A stretch of 41,045 nucleotides of DNA from Desulfacinum hydrothermale DSM 13146 (GCF_900176285.1 NZ_FWXF01000025.1:1-41045), one strand, 5' to 3'. Positions 27,674 through 36,715 are shown, counted from the stretch's first letter. The notes: generated by a model not told the origin, from the sequence alone. Translations and numbers: made by a program.

Positions 27674-29185
27674 TCATGCCGCGGAAACTCTCCTGCGGGT
27701 CATCTTTTCCGGCCTGAACAGCCCGAGCCCAAAGTGACAACTGAAGCCCAAGGCCAGGGGACCAAGGACCGGCTCGGGGAAGGTCAGTCTCCAGAAACTG
27801 CCCAGCCGGTCGGGCTGGCCCAATCCGCGCCGGCGACGGAAACGGTGAAAATGGATGGGCCGTCCCTGGCGGCCCCTGCCGATATCCACGTGGGGCAGGT
27901 GTTCCAACGTCAATGGCTCCGGCAGACCGCGATGGCGGCATTCGCGCCGAATCTGATCTTCTACGGAAAAGCGCTTCTTGACGTGCCACGGATGGAGATA
28001 GGGGGTGATCGTCTGCCACACGGTGCTGGGACCAGTCAATTCCGATGCCACGGTTTCCAGACCCAGACCCTCCAGAGCCACCTGCCACTCCGTTCCATCA
28101 TGGGTCCATATGCGCGTCAAAGCTTCCAGGACCCTTTGCTGGTCGGCGTCCATGCCGAGCGGCACATGCACCAGCAGACGGTCGATCCAACCGTCGCCGT
28201 TGCTGTCATAAGCCAGATAAAAGGCATGCCCATGCCGGTTGTCTCTCGGCATGCCGTGTCCGGAAAAGATGGAAGGGATGCTGTCCTTTCCGTATCGAAT
28301 CTTGGCTTGGCTCATGACGGCGCTTCGCAGCAACTCGCCAATGCGCAGGGTATCTTCGACGCGCGGCAGGGGTTTGCCAGAGAGAACAAAGCGGGCGGTG
28401 GTCGCCCTGGGAGCACGATATGGATGAAACCTTGGTTGAACCGAGAAGGCATCGGCGGGACGCACATAGCGCACTTTGCGGGCCGCAGGCGGCTGGCTCC
28501 AACCCACCTTGCGAAGATCAGCGGTGTCCACGCACAGGGCATCAAGGAGGTTGTCCGGCAGGGTTTTGCCGAGTTTTTTGGCTGTCTTCTTGTCTGCCAG
28601 AAAGGCCGAGCGGCGCTCTGCGTATCTTTCCGGAGCCAAAGGGGCAAGCAATGTGATGATTTCGTGGCTCGCTTCCGTGGCCACACTATCCGGATTCGCC
28701 TGCACCGGCAAGCAATTGGTTTCAGGTGCCTGGCTCGCTCGCCGCGCCTCGACCCAGGATTCGGCGCGGCCCAGATACCCCATCACGGCCAGAAGATCAT
28801 CGAGCAGAGCGACTTGATCAGGAGACAAATCCAGCGTGGGCCAGACGACCGTCAAAGGCTTGTCGCGCTCCACGGCCGCGAAGGCATCCAGTACCAAGGC
28901 CGTTTTGCCTGGTGCGGATTGGGGCATGTAGTGGCGGGCATGGCTGTGGCTGGCCGGAGGCAACCGGTATTCAGGCAATTCCTGCGCCAGGGATTCAATC
29001 AATTCCCGCAGGGTGGCTTCACGGTGCTTTCCGGTGTGCTTGATCTTGTGGTGCCAGGCGGCGACCAGAGCCCGCAAGATGCGCCACGGCTCCGGGGGCC
29101 AGGCCACGGCGCCCTCGTTGACATGCCGGTCCCATGGCGTCGCATGATAGCGTCCGGCAAGAAAGGTGAAAGTGACCGCAAGCAT
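27674..29185 (-). CDS. csb2: Type I-G Csb2 (Cas5-Cas6-like, GSU0054 family)
   Basis: 503 residues. The opening TFTFLAGRYHATPWDRHVNEGAVAWPPEPWRILRAL is the signature of the I-U/I-G Csb2 family. That family combines a Cas5-like RAMP with a Cas6-like crRNA-processing domain, here the presumed nuclease that cuts the stem-loop repeat. Glycine-rich and histidine-containing RAMP-type segments lie in the C-terminal half (GHGMPRDNRHGHAFYLAYD). Start ATG has AGGAA upstream, and the gap from csb1 is 3 bp. It ends 12 bp before the Cas4-Cas1 start. Confidence 0.93.
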   Translation of the reverse strand: MLAVTFTFLAGRYHATPWDRHVNEGAVAWPPEPWRILRALVAAWHHKIKHTGKHREATLRELIESLAQELPEYRLPPASHSHARHYMPQSAPGKTALVLDAFAAVERDKPLTVVWPTLDLSPDQVALLDDLLAVMGYLGRAESWVEARRASQAPETNCLPVQANPDSVATEASHEIITLLAPLAPERYAERRSAFLADKKTAKKLGKTLPDNLLDALCVDTADLRKVGWSQPPAARKVRYVRPADAFSVQPRFHPYRAPRATTARFVLSGKPLPRVEDTLRIGELLRSAVMSQAKIRYGKDSIPSIFSGHGMPRDNRHGHAFYLAYDSNGDGWIDRLLVHVPLGMDADQQRVLEALTRIWTHDGTEWQVALEGLGLETVASELTGPSTVWQTITPYLHPWHVKKRFSVEDQIRRECRHRGLPEPLTLEHLPHVDIGRGRQGRPIHFHRFRRRRGLGQPDRLGSFWRLTFPEPVLGPLALGFSCHFGLGLFRPEKMTRRRVSAA

Positions 29186-29188
29186 GGC

Positions 29189-30148
<960 letters not shown>

Positions 30149-30165
30149 TTACATGGTGGGTCGAT

Positions 30166-32313
30166 TCAGGCCACATCGGCTTTCATTTCACCAGGTTCCA
30201 GAACCTGCCGTGCCAGCCGGCCGACGGCTCCAAAGCGTAGCGGTATGAGCAATGCGGCGGCCGCGCGGCGGGGATCGATCCCGGCGGGATCGGGTAGATC
30301 CCTCCTGGAAAACACCGGGGTGAGGCCCGAGGCGTGGAGGCGCCGCCAGGCCATCTGCACAGCCCGGTTGCCTCGGTTGCCCACTGCAAGTTGGGCCACC
30401 ATGCCGCCGGGAACCGGCACGTGGTCCTGCTCCCCCAGAAGGCCGAGGCTGCGCAGGATTCCATCTGGGATGAGTGCGAGCTTGAGCAATGCAAATGCGG
30501 CGGGCAGAGTGCCGTCACCCACCGATTTGTCATGATCTTCTGGGATGTTGCAGATGCAGAGACCGGCGACCAAGTTCTGGATGCGAGCGTCCATTGCATC
30601 GTCGCGCAAGAAGGCCACCAGATCGTCCGGGGTGACCCCGGCCGGCGATTTCAGCGGTTTCTCGGGTAGATTGAGAGCCTGGACGCAGAGCAGCCGCCTC
30701 TCCAGGAAATGGATCAGCACATCGGGCAAACGCCCTCGGCGTCCGGTATAAAATCGGATGCGTTCTCCCGCATCCGCTGTCATCCAACGGTTATACCGGC
30801 GCCGTACGGGAAAGAGCTGCACGCGCAACGGCAAGGGCTCGTCGCCCACACCGCCGATCCCTGCCAGGGCCTTGGCGATACGGAAGGCGGGCGTTCCGTC
30901 GTCGGCGGCCGTTACCCAACGTTCGGACAGCCGCGGCACAGGGGGCACAACTTCCCGAGCCTTCTCGCTCTGCGCCAGGGCCGCCTGGATCTGGCCCAGT
31001 AGGATCATAAGGGCCTGGGCTTCCTCTCGGCGCGGCTCCCGTCCCGAAAGGTCGAATAACGCATCTTCCAGGCGCTTGCGCAGTACATGAAAACGATTGG
31101 CGGCACGGTCTCCCCGGGCGAAGTGGCGAAATCGGTCCAACCAACCATGTTTATCCAATTCATCGAGCCAGCGCGCCTTCGGCTGCTCACGGACCTGGAT
31201 ACGCTTTAAGGGAATGGCCAGATAGGCCTTGCCGGAACGCATTAGCAAGCCGAAACGCTGAAACCCGTGGATCCCGCGATAGGAACCGAGGCGGTGGACG
31301 GCCCGGACGAAATCCAGTGCATCGCGCGCCGGTTTGCGGCCCAGCACAACCCGGCCTTCGGCCATCAACGTGCGAACCTCCGCATAGGTCGCCGGCCCCG
31401 ACCACAGGGGCATCCATAGGTCACCGCGTGCGTTTGCTTCATCCCCTTGGCCCACTGCTCCTGAACCTGCGCCTACGGCTCTTACGGTGAACGGGTAGCT
31501 CAGTACGCCGGCGGGATCATTGGCATGCCGCCTTACGACGGCAGCCGCGAAGGTGAGCGCCCCCTCGATCATCAGCACAAAATCCCAGGGGTTGATCAGC
31601 GAATCGGCCTCAAGGCCCGTGGTCGCATTGGGACCGCCGACCTGCCCGGGAGAAAACTGGCCGATGGCGGACTTGACCAGTCCTGGTGCTGGCACCGCAT
31701 ATAAGGCCGTGGCAAGCCAGGATCTTGGGTTTGAACCGGATGATTTGGGTCCGAGACCCAACACGTCTAGCAGGCGCTGCATGAAGTTGTTCGTGAAGTC
31801 CAGGCGCCCGTCATTGCCGCCGGTACCCAAAAGGGGCGGATATTGCGCCGTGCCACTGGTTAACGATACTGCGGCATCGAACCAGGGCAAGACGGCATCG
31901 GGCATCCGCGCACGTATGTCCATCAGCAGAGCTGCTTTCGCTTCGCCCTTAGGGCTGGCGCTTCGGTTCATTCCTTGCAAAGCGTCCTCGGCGATTTCCA
32001 GGCATTCGCGATACAAGCATAAGCGTGAATCGCTGCTGTTGCGAATGGCCGTGAGCGCAGCCTTGTTGTCCTTTTGGTAAAACCCGCTCCCTCCGTTCCA
32101 CGGCGCCATGACCGGTGTCGGCGCGTAGTCATGAAGAAAGAAGTCTTCGATGTCTTTGCGTTCAAGTGCGGTGCGCAGCACGAAAGCGTCGTTCTGCCAG
32201 TAGCCGCGGATTGAGGAGTCCTTTTGTTCTGCGAGCAGGCGCAGCACTCCCAGCGCCTTCAAGTAGCCGGCAAGCGGCGTCGCCCGGCAACCTTCCAAGG
32301 CAATGTCATGCAT
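30166..32313 (-). CDS. csx17: Type I-G Csx17 (Cas8 large subunit)
   Basis: 715 residues; large-subunit (Cas8-like) component of the I-G effector, expected to recognise the PAM. The opening HDIALEGCRATPLAGYLKALGVLRLLAEQ is the diagnostic Csx17 N-terminus. APWNGGSGFYQKDNKAALTAI and GTGGNDGRLDFTNNFMQRLL are also family motifs. Start ATG follows AGGAG. The upstream 98-bp gap to cas3 contains an inverted repeat. Confidence 0.93.
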   Translation of the reverse strand: MHDIALEGCRATPLAGYLKALGVLRLLAEQKDSSIRGYWQNDAFVLRTALERKDIEDFFLHDYAPTPVMAPWNGGSGFYQKDNKAALTAIRNSSDSRLCLYRECLEIAEDALQGMNRSASPKGEAKAALLMDIRARMPDAVLPWFDAAVSLTSGTAQYPPLLGTGGNDGRLDFTNNFMQRLLDVLGLGPKSSGSNPRSWLATALYAVPAPGLVKSAIGQFSPGQVGGPNATTGLEADSLINPWDFVLMIEGALTFAAAVVRRHANDPAGVLSYPFTVRAVGAGSGAVGQGDEANARGDLWMPLWSGPATYAEVRTLMAEGRVVLGRKPARDALDFVRAVHRLGSYRGIHGFQRFGLLMRSGKAYLAIPLKRIQVREQPKARWLDELDKHGWLDRFRHFARGDRAANRFHVLRKRLEDALFDLSGREPRREEAQALMILLGQIQAALAQSEKAREVVPPVPRLSERWVTAADDGTPAFRIAKALAGIGGVGDEPLPLRVQLFPVRRRYNRWMTADAGERIRFYTGRRGRLPDVLIHFLERRLLCVQALNLPEKPLKSPAGVTPDDLVAFLRDDAMDARIQNLVAGLCICNIPEDHDKSVGDGTLPAAFALLKLALIPDGILRSLGLLGEQDHVPVPGGMVAQLAVGNRGNRAVQMAWRRLHASGLTPVFSRRDLPDPAGIDPRRAAAALLIPLRFGAVGRLARQVLEPGEMKADVA

Positions 32314-32340
32314 GGTGATCTCCTATAAGTAGTGTGGGTC

Positions 32341-32389
32341 GCCCGGACGTATGGACCAGGCGGTTTGTGGTTGGTTAAGTTGTCCGGGC
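32341..32389. repeat. Inverted repeat in cas3-csx17 gap
   Basis: Perfect 8-bp arms GCCCGGAC (32341-32348) and GTCCGGGC (32382-32389), separated by 33 nt, in the otherwise empty gap just upstream of csx17. It could be an mRNA structure or a regulator site; no T-tract follows. Confidence 0.4.
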
Positions 32390-32411
32390 CACGGCGTCGG
32401 GGACCAGGTCG

Positions 32412-34808
32412 TCATGGTCCGTGCGCTCCTTGCTGTTCGGCGGCAGAGGCGCGCCAGTCGGCGATGCGCACGAGGGTCTCCAGCCAAGCGAGCCGAAAGG
32501 GTCCGTGTTCATGGAGCAGCCTCAAAGTGCGCTCGATCCACGAGGGGCCCTGCTCTCCCTTGCCGATCTCCATCAGGGCAAGCTTCAATGTCGTTTCCTC
32601 GCTGTGCTCGCCGTCGAAATGGAGCGCGGGCAATCTGTCGCCTTCCCATACACCGCGGGCGAAACGCGTGACATGGGCCGGCGCTTCCTCAGCGGGCATG
32701 GCGCGCAAGCTCATGCGCACCTTGCCGTGGTGGGCCGCTATGAGATAAGCGATGAGGTCGGCATTGGGTTGGCCGTTGTGCTGCGCCAGCCAACCCAGCA
32801 TGGAGGCAAGTTCGTGGCGGAAATATGGGCGCTCATGCTTGGCTTTGCAGGGCGACTTGGCAAGAAACCCGGGTGGCGCCTCCTCGCAGGCGTGGAGCGT
32901 GGCTTGGAAGATCGGATGTGACTTGCCCAGATCGTGCCAGCGACCGGCCCGAACCACGTAATCTCTATAATCCGTCTCACCAACGGCACTGCACAGGCTG
33001 CCGACTTGGACCGCCACATTCTCCAGGTGTTGGGCCAGCTCCACGGGTCGGTCCTGGCGCGAGAACGCGTCATCGGTATACCCCTCCTCAACCGCCGCTT
33101 CATCGGTTGGAGGGATGCTCACGGGGCCCTTGAGTGTTGGATCGAAACCGATCTTCTCCTCGTAGCCCCCGTCCGCGCTTCGCAACAGCAAGGTCATTCC
33201 CGGGCGGGGGTCGCGTTCCAGCCGTGTCCATCGACTGTCCAGCGTATCCCAGTACCAGAGCACCGTGTCCTTGCGTCTGGAAAACTCAAGTATCTGCCCC
33301 AGGGACACCGGGCACAATTCTTCCCGAGAAGGGGAGCTCTGGGGCTCGGGCAGGTTCGGATCGTCCGGAAAGTCGCGCCAAAACACCTGTAAGCCGGGAG
33401 GCCCACTATCCCGGATGTAGTCGGACACATCCACGTCGAAGCCTGAAAGATCCGGATCCGTGTTGAAAAGTTCAAGCAGGTCCTTGCGGCGCAGCACGGC
33501 GGAGACCGGACGCGGTTCTTCTGTAGCGGGCAGATCCCGCGAGCTGGCACTTGTTAGGCCTGTGAGCTTGGCGCGTGCGGCTGCAAGGGCCTCGACGCTA
33601 TAGGGCAGCGGATCTGCATCGTCCTCGATATCCACCCACAGCACGCTTGCCCCCTCGCCTTGGTGTTCGCCGTAGCGGTTGCACCGTCCGAAGCGTTGCA
33701 CCAAAGAGGCCCAGGGTGCCAATTCGGTGATCAAGCACTTGGATGAGATGTCCACGCCCGCCTCAATGGCCTGAGTGGCCACAATGATGCGGTCCCGATC
33801 GTCTTCTTCACGTAGACGCCGGGCCTGTTCCGCGCGTTCGGCGGCACGGAACCGTGCATGGATCAGCAAGTCGCCGCTTCCCTCACGCCGCCGGTTGCGA
33901 AGCAGACGATACAAGCGTTGGGCGCGTTCCACGCGATTGAGAATCACGAGGGTTTGTGCGCCGGTATCGTGTTGCTTCAAAACCAGATCGCATAGGGCTT
34001 CGATGTAGTCTTGGAGTCCTTGCTGCTTGCGGGTCTCTTTGGTCAGAGACACCGGGGCTTGGCCGAGATGCTTGACGGCCTGGAGTCGGTCACCTGCCTG
34101 CTCACGGTCCCCGTGGTCGATGGATAGGGATTGGAGCGTGTCCAGGTGGGGGCGCAGATCCACCGTGTTCAGCCAGTCCTTGTTCAACGTGGCGGAGATC
34201 CACATGGAACGGCTTTTCCGGGAGAGCGGGAAACGGCGGCGGAAGCCTTCGAGCTGGGCGGATGTGGGCAGGCCGGCGCCCATTAGCTGGACTTCATCGA
34301 ACGCCCACAGACAATCGTTGTGGAGCAGGGCGAAGTGTATCGGCCACTGGTAACGGCTCATGCCATAGCCTCGCATGAGCGCTCGGGAGAGTAGCATATC
34401 CTGAGTACCTACGAGGATCATGTCTTCTTCCGGATACTCGACCCAGGTTTTCAGGTCACCCTCGCCGCCCATGAGCACGTGCACCGAGACCTTGCTCTGC
34501 CCTGCTTCCTCGCCGAAGATGTGGAGCCGCCGCAGCCACGCACGGATATTTTCAGCGGTCTGCTCAACCAGTACACGCATCGGCAGACACCAGATCAGTC
34601 GACGCGGGGTCGCCTCATCGGGTTCTGTCTCTCTGCGCCCGGACCTCCAGCCCCGCTTGTAGAGCCAAGCCAGCGTGACCCCAGCGGTCTTTCCAAGGCC
34701 GGTGGGGACATCGAGCAGATCCGGCCAGTCCTCAACCGCCAATCGCTGCTGGTAGGGGTAGGGGCCTCCAAAGCCGGTAGCCTTTTGAAAAAATGTGGAA
34801 TAATCCAT
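32412..34808 (-). CDS. cas3: Cas3 helicase-nuclease with C-terminal HD domain (type I-G)
   Basis: 798 residues; degrades DNA bound by the effector complex. SF2 helicase motifs come first: Walker A DVPTGLGKTAGV (residues 33-44), the DExx-type box WAFDEVQLMGAG, and a second RecA-like domain with IIVATQAIEAGVDIS and QRFGRCNRYGE. The HD nuclease motif RWHDLGKSHPIF lies at about residue 620, that is C-terminal, as in I-G and unlike most Cas3 proteins with N-terminal HD. Start ATG follows GGGAGAAG. Confidence 0.94.
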   Translation of the reverse strand: MDYSTFFQKATGFGGPYPYQQRLAVEDWPDLLDVPTGLGKTAGVTLAWLYKRGWRSGRRETEPDEATPRRLIWCLPMRVLVEQTAENIRAWLRRLHIFGEEAGQSKVSVHVLMGGEGDLKTWVEYPEEDMILVGTQDMLLSRALMRGYGMSRYQWPIHFALLHNDCLWAFDEVQLMGAGLPTSAQLEGFRRRFPLSRKSRSMWISATLNKDWLNTVDLRPHLDTLQSLSIDHGDREQAGDRLQAVKHLGQAPVSLTKETRKQQGLQDYIEALCDLVLKQHDTGAQTLVILNRVERAQRLYRLLRNRRREGSGDLLIHARFRAAERAEQARRLREEDDRDRIIVATQAIEAGVDISSKCLITELAPWASLVQRFGRCNRYGEHQGEGASVLWVDIEDDADPLPYSVEALAAARAKLTGLTSASSRDLPATEEPRPVSAVLRRKDLLELFNTDPDLSGFDVDVSDYIRDSGPPGLQVFWRDFPDDPNLPEPQSSPSREELCPVSLGQILEFSRRKDTVLWYWDTLDSRWTRLERDPRPGMTLLLRSADGGYEEKIGFDPTLKGPVSIPPTDEAAVEEGYTDDAFSRQDRPVELAQHLENVAVQVGSLCSAVGETDYRDYVVRAGRWHDLGKSHPIFQATLHACEEAPPGFLAKSPCKAKHERPYFRHELASMLGWLAQHNGQPNADLIAYLIAAHHGKVRMSLRAMPAEEAPAHVTRFARGVWEGDRLPALHFDGEHSEETTLKLALMEIGKGEQGPSWIERTLRLLHEHGPFRLAWLETLVRIADWRASAAEQQGAHGP

Positions 34809-34827
34809 TCCAAATCTTCTCCCACGT

Positions 34828-34845
34828 GAGAGCTTTTTCGCTCTC
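34828..34845. promoter_or_regulatory. Palindrome in cas3 leader
   Basis: GAGAGC (34828-34833) / GCTCTC (34840-34845) around TTTTTC, 20 bp upstream of the cas3 start, overlapping a CACGTG. Possibly a 5'-UTR hairpin affecting cas3 translation or an operator. Confidence 0.4.
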
Positions 34846-34891
34846 CGTTACCTTGAAAACCACGACCGGTTGTGTCCTTATCACTTCCGGT

Positions 34892-34908
34892 GGCTCAAAT
34901 AGTGAGCC
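34892..34908. promoter_or_regulatory. Candidate operator between WYL regulator and cas3
   Basis: Perfect dyad GGCTCA-N5-TGAGCC in the 116-bp gap between the regulator gene and cas3. Size and symmetry suit a dimeric HTH protein. Assignment to the adjacent WYL regulator is inference; no second copy was found upstream of the regulator itself. Confidence 0.45.
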
Positions 34909-34924
34909 AGTGTCGAAAAATTTT

Positions 34925-35863
34925 TCAAAAATAACGTGCCAGGATTTGCGCTGCTTCTTCCCGGACCTGGCGACGCAGTTCCTCGGGTTCCAGGACCTCC
35001 ACATCGGCGCCGTATTGGAGGGCATGCCGGCGGATTTCGGTGAGATCCGCCACCGGGACGGTGAGGACGAGGGACCCGTCCGGTTCCAGGAGCATCTCCT
35101 GGTCCTGGTGCCAGATCTGGTCACGAATGATGCGGGCGATGGCGGGTGAAAAGCGCAGCACCGCCTTCTGGAGCGATCCGCCCCGGTAGATACCGAAAGC
35201 GGTGTCCAAAAATGCAGCCACATCGAACCGAGGCCGATCGAAGCCATCCGTCAGCAGATGCGCCTCCTCCATGCGGCTCAACATGAAGATCCGGGGCTCG
35301 TTCCGATAATGGCAAAAGGCCACCAGGTGCCAGGTGCCCCGGTAGTTGTGCAGCCGGTAGGGTTCCACCTCCCTTCGTGCCGTCTTGCCGGAATAGCCTG
35401 TATGGTAGAGGATGCAGAGGCGGCGTCTTTTCAGGATGGCTTCCACTAGGGTTTCCAAAATGTGGGTGTCACAGCGCGACCATTCCACGTTTTCGAAGGA
35501 GACGGCCTGCAGGATGCGGGGACCGAAATGCATGGCGAGAAGGGCCTCCACCCGACGGCGGAAATCGAGGATTTCGCGGGGCAGAGGGTGGACGGCGCGC
35601 GTCATCTGACGGCAAAGGCCCAGGACGAACAAGAGCTGGTGGGCATTGAACCAGAAGGGGGGGAGCTCAAAGGAGGCGTCGGTCAAAAAGTAGCCCCGTC
35701 GGTGCCGGTCGTATTCGATGGGGGCGCCCAGGCGATCCCGCAGGAAGGCGAGATCGCGCTTGAAAGTACTCATGGATATCTCGAAGCGCTCCCGGTACCG
35801 GGCCGCCGTGGGATAGGCGTTCTTTTTGAGCTGGCCATAGAACCAGAAGATCCGTTCCAGCAT
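34925..35863 (-). CDS. WYL-domain HTH transcriptional regulator of the cas operon
   Basis: 312 residues. An N-terminal HTH_11/DeoR-like helix-turn-helix (YRERFEISMSTFKRDLAFLRDRL) precedes a central WYL domain (LCILYHTGYSGKTARREVEPYRLHNYRGTWHLVAFCHYR) and a C-terminal WCX region. Proteins of this family bind nucleic acid and commonly regulate CRISPR and phage-defence loci. It lies directly upstream of cas3 on the same strand, so it probably controls the operon. The start is uncertain: ATG at 35863 gives MLERIFWFYGQ; a TTG at 35878 would add LSTRP, and further codons are open to 35953. Confidence 0.88.
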   Translation of the reverse strand: MLERIFWFYGQLKKNAYPTAARYRERFEISMSTFKRDLAFLRDRLGAPIEYDRHRRGYFLTDASFELPPFWFNAHQLLFVLGLCRQMTRAVHPLPREILDFRRRVEALLAMHFGPRILQAVSFENVEWSRCDTHILETLVEAILKRRRLCILYHTGYSGKTARREVEPYRLHNYRGTWHLVAFCHYRNEPRIFMLSRMEEAHLLTDGFDRPRFDVAAFLDTAFGIYRGGSLQKAVLRFSPAIARIIRDQIWHQDQEMLLEPDGSLVLTVPVADLTEIRRHALQYGADVEVLEPEELRRQVREEAAQILARYF

Positions 35864-35968
35864 GGGCCGTGTACTCAATCTGGTTCGGGGCAAAAGGGCG
35901 ATGAATTGCAACAAATTCCCAGCAGAATAGTAGATATTTACTGGTATGCGCAAATAATCACAAAAAAG

Positions 35969-35996
35969 AGCGTAACAGTCCCCCCTTTTGCTGTCA
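35969..35996 (-). promoter_or_regulatory. Candidate sigma-70 promoter of the WYL-cas operon
   Basis: On the minus strand TTGACA (35996-35991) is followed by a 16-nt spacer and TACGCT (35974-35969), about 105 nt upstream of the regulator ATG. The -35 is perfect and the -10 weak. Confidence 0.45.
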
Positions 35997-36097
35997 AGGA
36001 ACGGATTCGGCTGCTATGGGCCGAAGGCGAAGAGCGCATAAGGGATCGGAAAAGCTCTTACAGTCCTCTCCCGGATCCGGGATTTTTCATCGGCCAG

Positions 36098-36134
36098 GCA
36101 GGTAAAAACGGGCTCTGAACCCGTCCCTACCTGC
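36098..36134 (-). repeat. Long palindrome, terminator-like on minus strand
   Basis: 15-nt arms 36098-36112 and 36120-36134 (GCAGGTA-AAA-ACGGG / CCCGT-CCC-TACCTGC) pair except for a central AAA/CCC mismatch. On the minus strand the inner stem ACGGG...CCCGT runs straight into TTTTT, a plausible intrinsic terminator. It abuts and overlaps by 2 nt the CRISPR-like repeat. Confidence 0.55.
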
Positions 36135-36170
36135 TTCAATGGGATCGGGGCAAAGCAGCCTCGTAAATTC
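36133..36170 (-). repeat. Solitary degenerate CRISPR repeat
   Basis: This 38-nt segment starts GCTTCAATG, identical to the array repeat, and keeps GCCTCG and AAAT further on. Ungapped it matches 27 of 37 positions. The stem is retained as CGGGGC/GCCTCG with one non-Watson-Crick pair. Minus-strand reading ends ATTGAAGC, the same crRNA handle as the array. It lies about 140 bp upstream of the candidate cas promoter and has no second repeat next to it. It may be an array relic or a crRNA-like regulatory RNA gene. Confidence 0.6.
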
Positions 36171-36256
36171 GATTTTAGACCTTCCCTCTGTGCCAATGAA
36201 GGTGAGTCACCTATCCCTTGTTAAATTTGAGTTGGGCGGGTAGGAAAGAGGATCAG

Positions 36257-36442
36257 ATGACATCAGTTCAGAATCGGCAAACAGGCGGCGGACAGGTGCG
36301 GGTGACCACCACCATGATCAACAACAAGGGACAAATGATCCACATCCGAAATACTTCGGAGCCGAAGCCGATCCATGTGGAAATTTACAATGCCCTCGGA
36401 CTTCCCCGCAGCCCCTTGAAAAGGATCCTGAGCATCGATTGA
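36257..36442 (+). CDS. Small hypothetical protein (61 aa)
   Basis: ATG at 36257 follows GAAAGAGGATCAG. The product has a Gly/Thr-rich N-terminus (TGGGQVRVTTTMINNKGQM) and a basic C-terminal segment with PRSPLKRIL. I do not recognise it. The ribosome site and codon pattern support translation, but no family match can be claimed. It lies between the CRISPR-like repeat and the tRNA-Leu remnant. Confidence 0.4.
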   Translation: MTSVQNRQTGGGQVRVTTTMINNKGQMIHIRNTSEPKPIHVEIYNALGLPRSPLKRILSID

Positions 36443-36565
36443 AAATTTGTAGTGAAGCATGAAAAACCACATTCTAAGAATAACAACACGTTACGCAAAA
36501 GAGTGACAAACTTGGGCTACGGCCTGGCCGAAGGAAAATCCCGCGTGGTGTTGAAGGCATGGCAT
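36443..36565. other. Short intergenic region, nothing recognised
   Basis: Between the small gene and the old tRNA terminator. No gene or motif supported. Confidence 0.4.
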
Positions 36566-36608
36566 CCCGAAAAGAAAAGGGCCCCCATCCGTTGCGGATG
36601 AAGGCCCT
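36566..36608 (-). terminator. Rho-independent terminator of the former tRNA-Leu gene
   Basis: Stem AGGGCC-CC-CATCCG (36578-36591) / CGGATG-AA-GGCCCT (36595-36608) with a TTG loop and one 2x2 internal mismatch. On the minus strand it is followed by TTTTCTTTTC. It lies 12 bp after the CCA end of the tRNA fragment, as expected for that gene. Confidence 0.8.
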
Positions 36609-36620
36609 GTAAGGTCCACC

Positions 36621-36640
36621 TGGTGCCGAAGCGGGGATTC
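36621..36640 (-). other. tRNA-Leu 3'-end fragment (integration att site)
   Basis: Minus strand reads GAATCCCCGCTTCGGCACCA: the 3' half of a T-loop/T-stem, an acceptor strand CTTCGGC, discriminator A and encoded CCA. The implied 5' acceptor GCCGAAG is the usual start of bacterial tRNA-Leu. The rest of the tRNA is missing: just upstream (36641 onward) the sequence no longer fits. This is the footprint of a site-specific element integrated at the tRNA 3' end, with the element to the right. Confidence 0.75.
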
Positions 36641-36641
36641 T

Positions 36642-36715
36642 AATAGCGCCTTGAATTTGCTGCATTTACCGACCATCCTGCCAAGCCTTTTTTCGTACAA
36701 TATCAAGGCGTTATT
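36642..36715. repeat. Inverted repeat next to the att site
   Basis: AATAGCGCCTTGA (36642-36654) and TCAAGGCGTTATT (36703-36715) pair in 12 of 13 positions, with further partial pairing inwards. It could be an integrase arm site or a degenerate attC-like structure. Confidence 0.45.

Noticed and set aside
32585-32593. A second CRISPR-like repeat inside cas3 (GCTTCAATG)
   Set aside because: Only 9 bases match; no stem or other repeat features follow.
36070-36086. Plus-strand terminator CCCGGATCCGGG followed by ATTTTT
   Set aside because: The stem is only 4 bp with a 4-nt loop and no plus-strand gene ends nearby.
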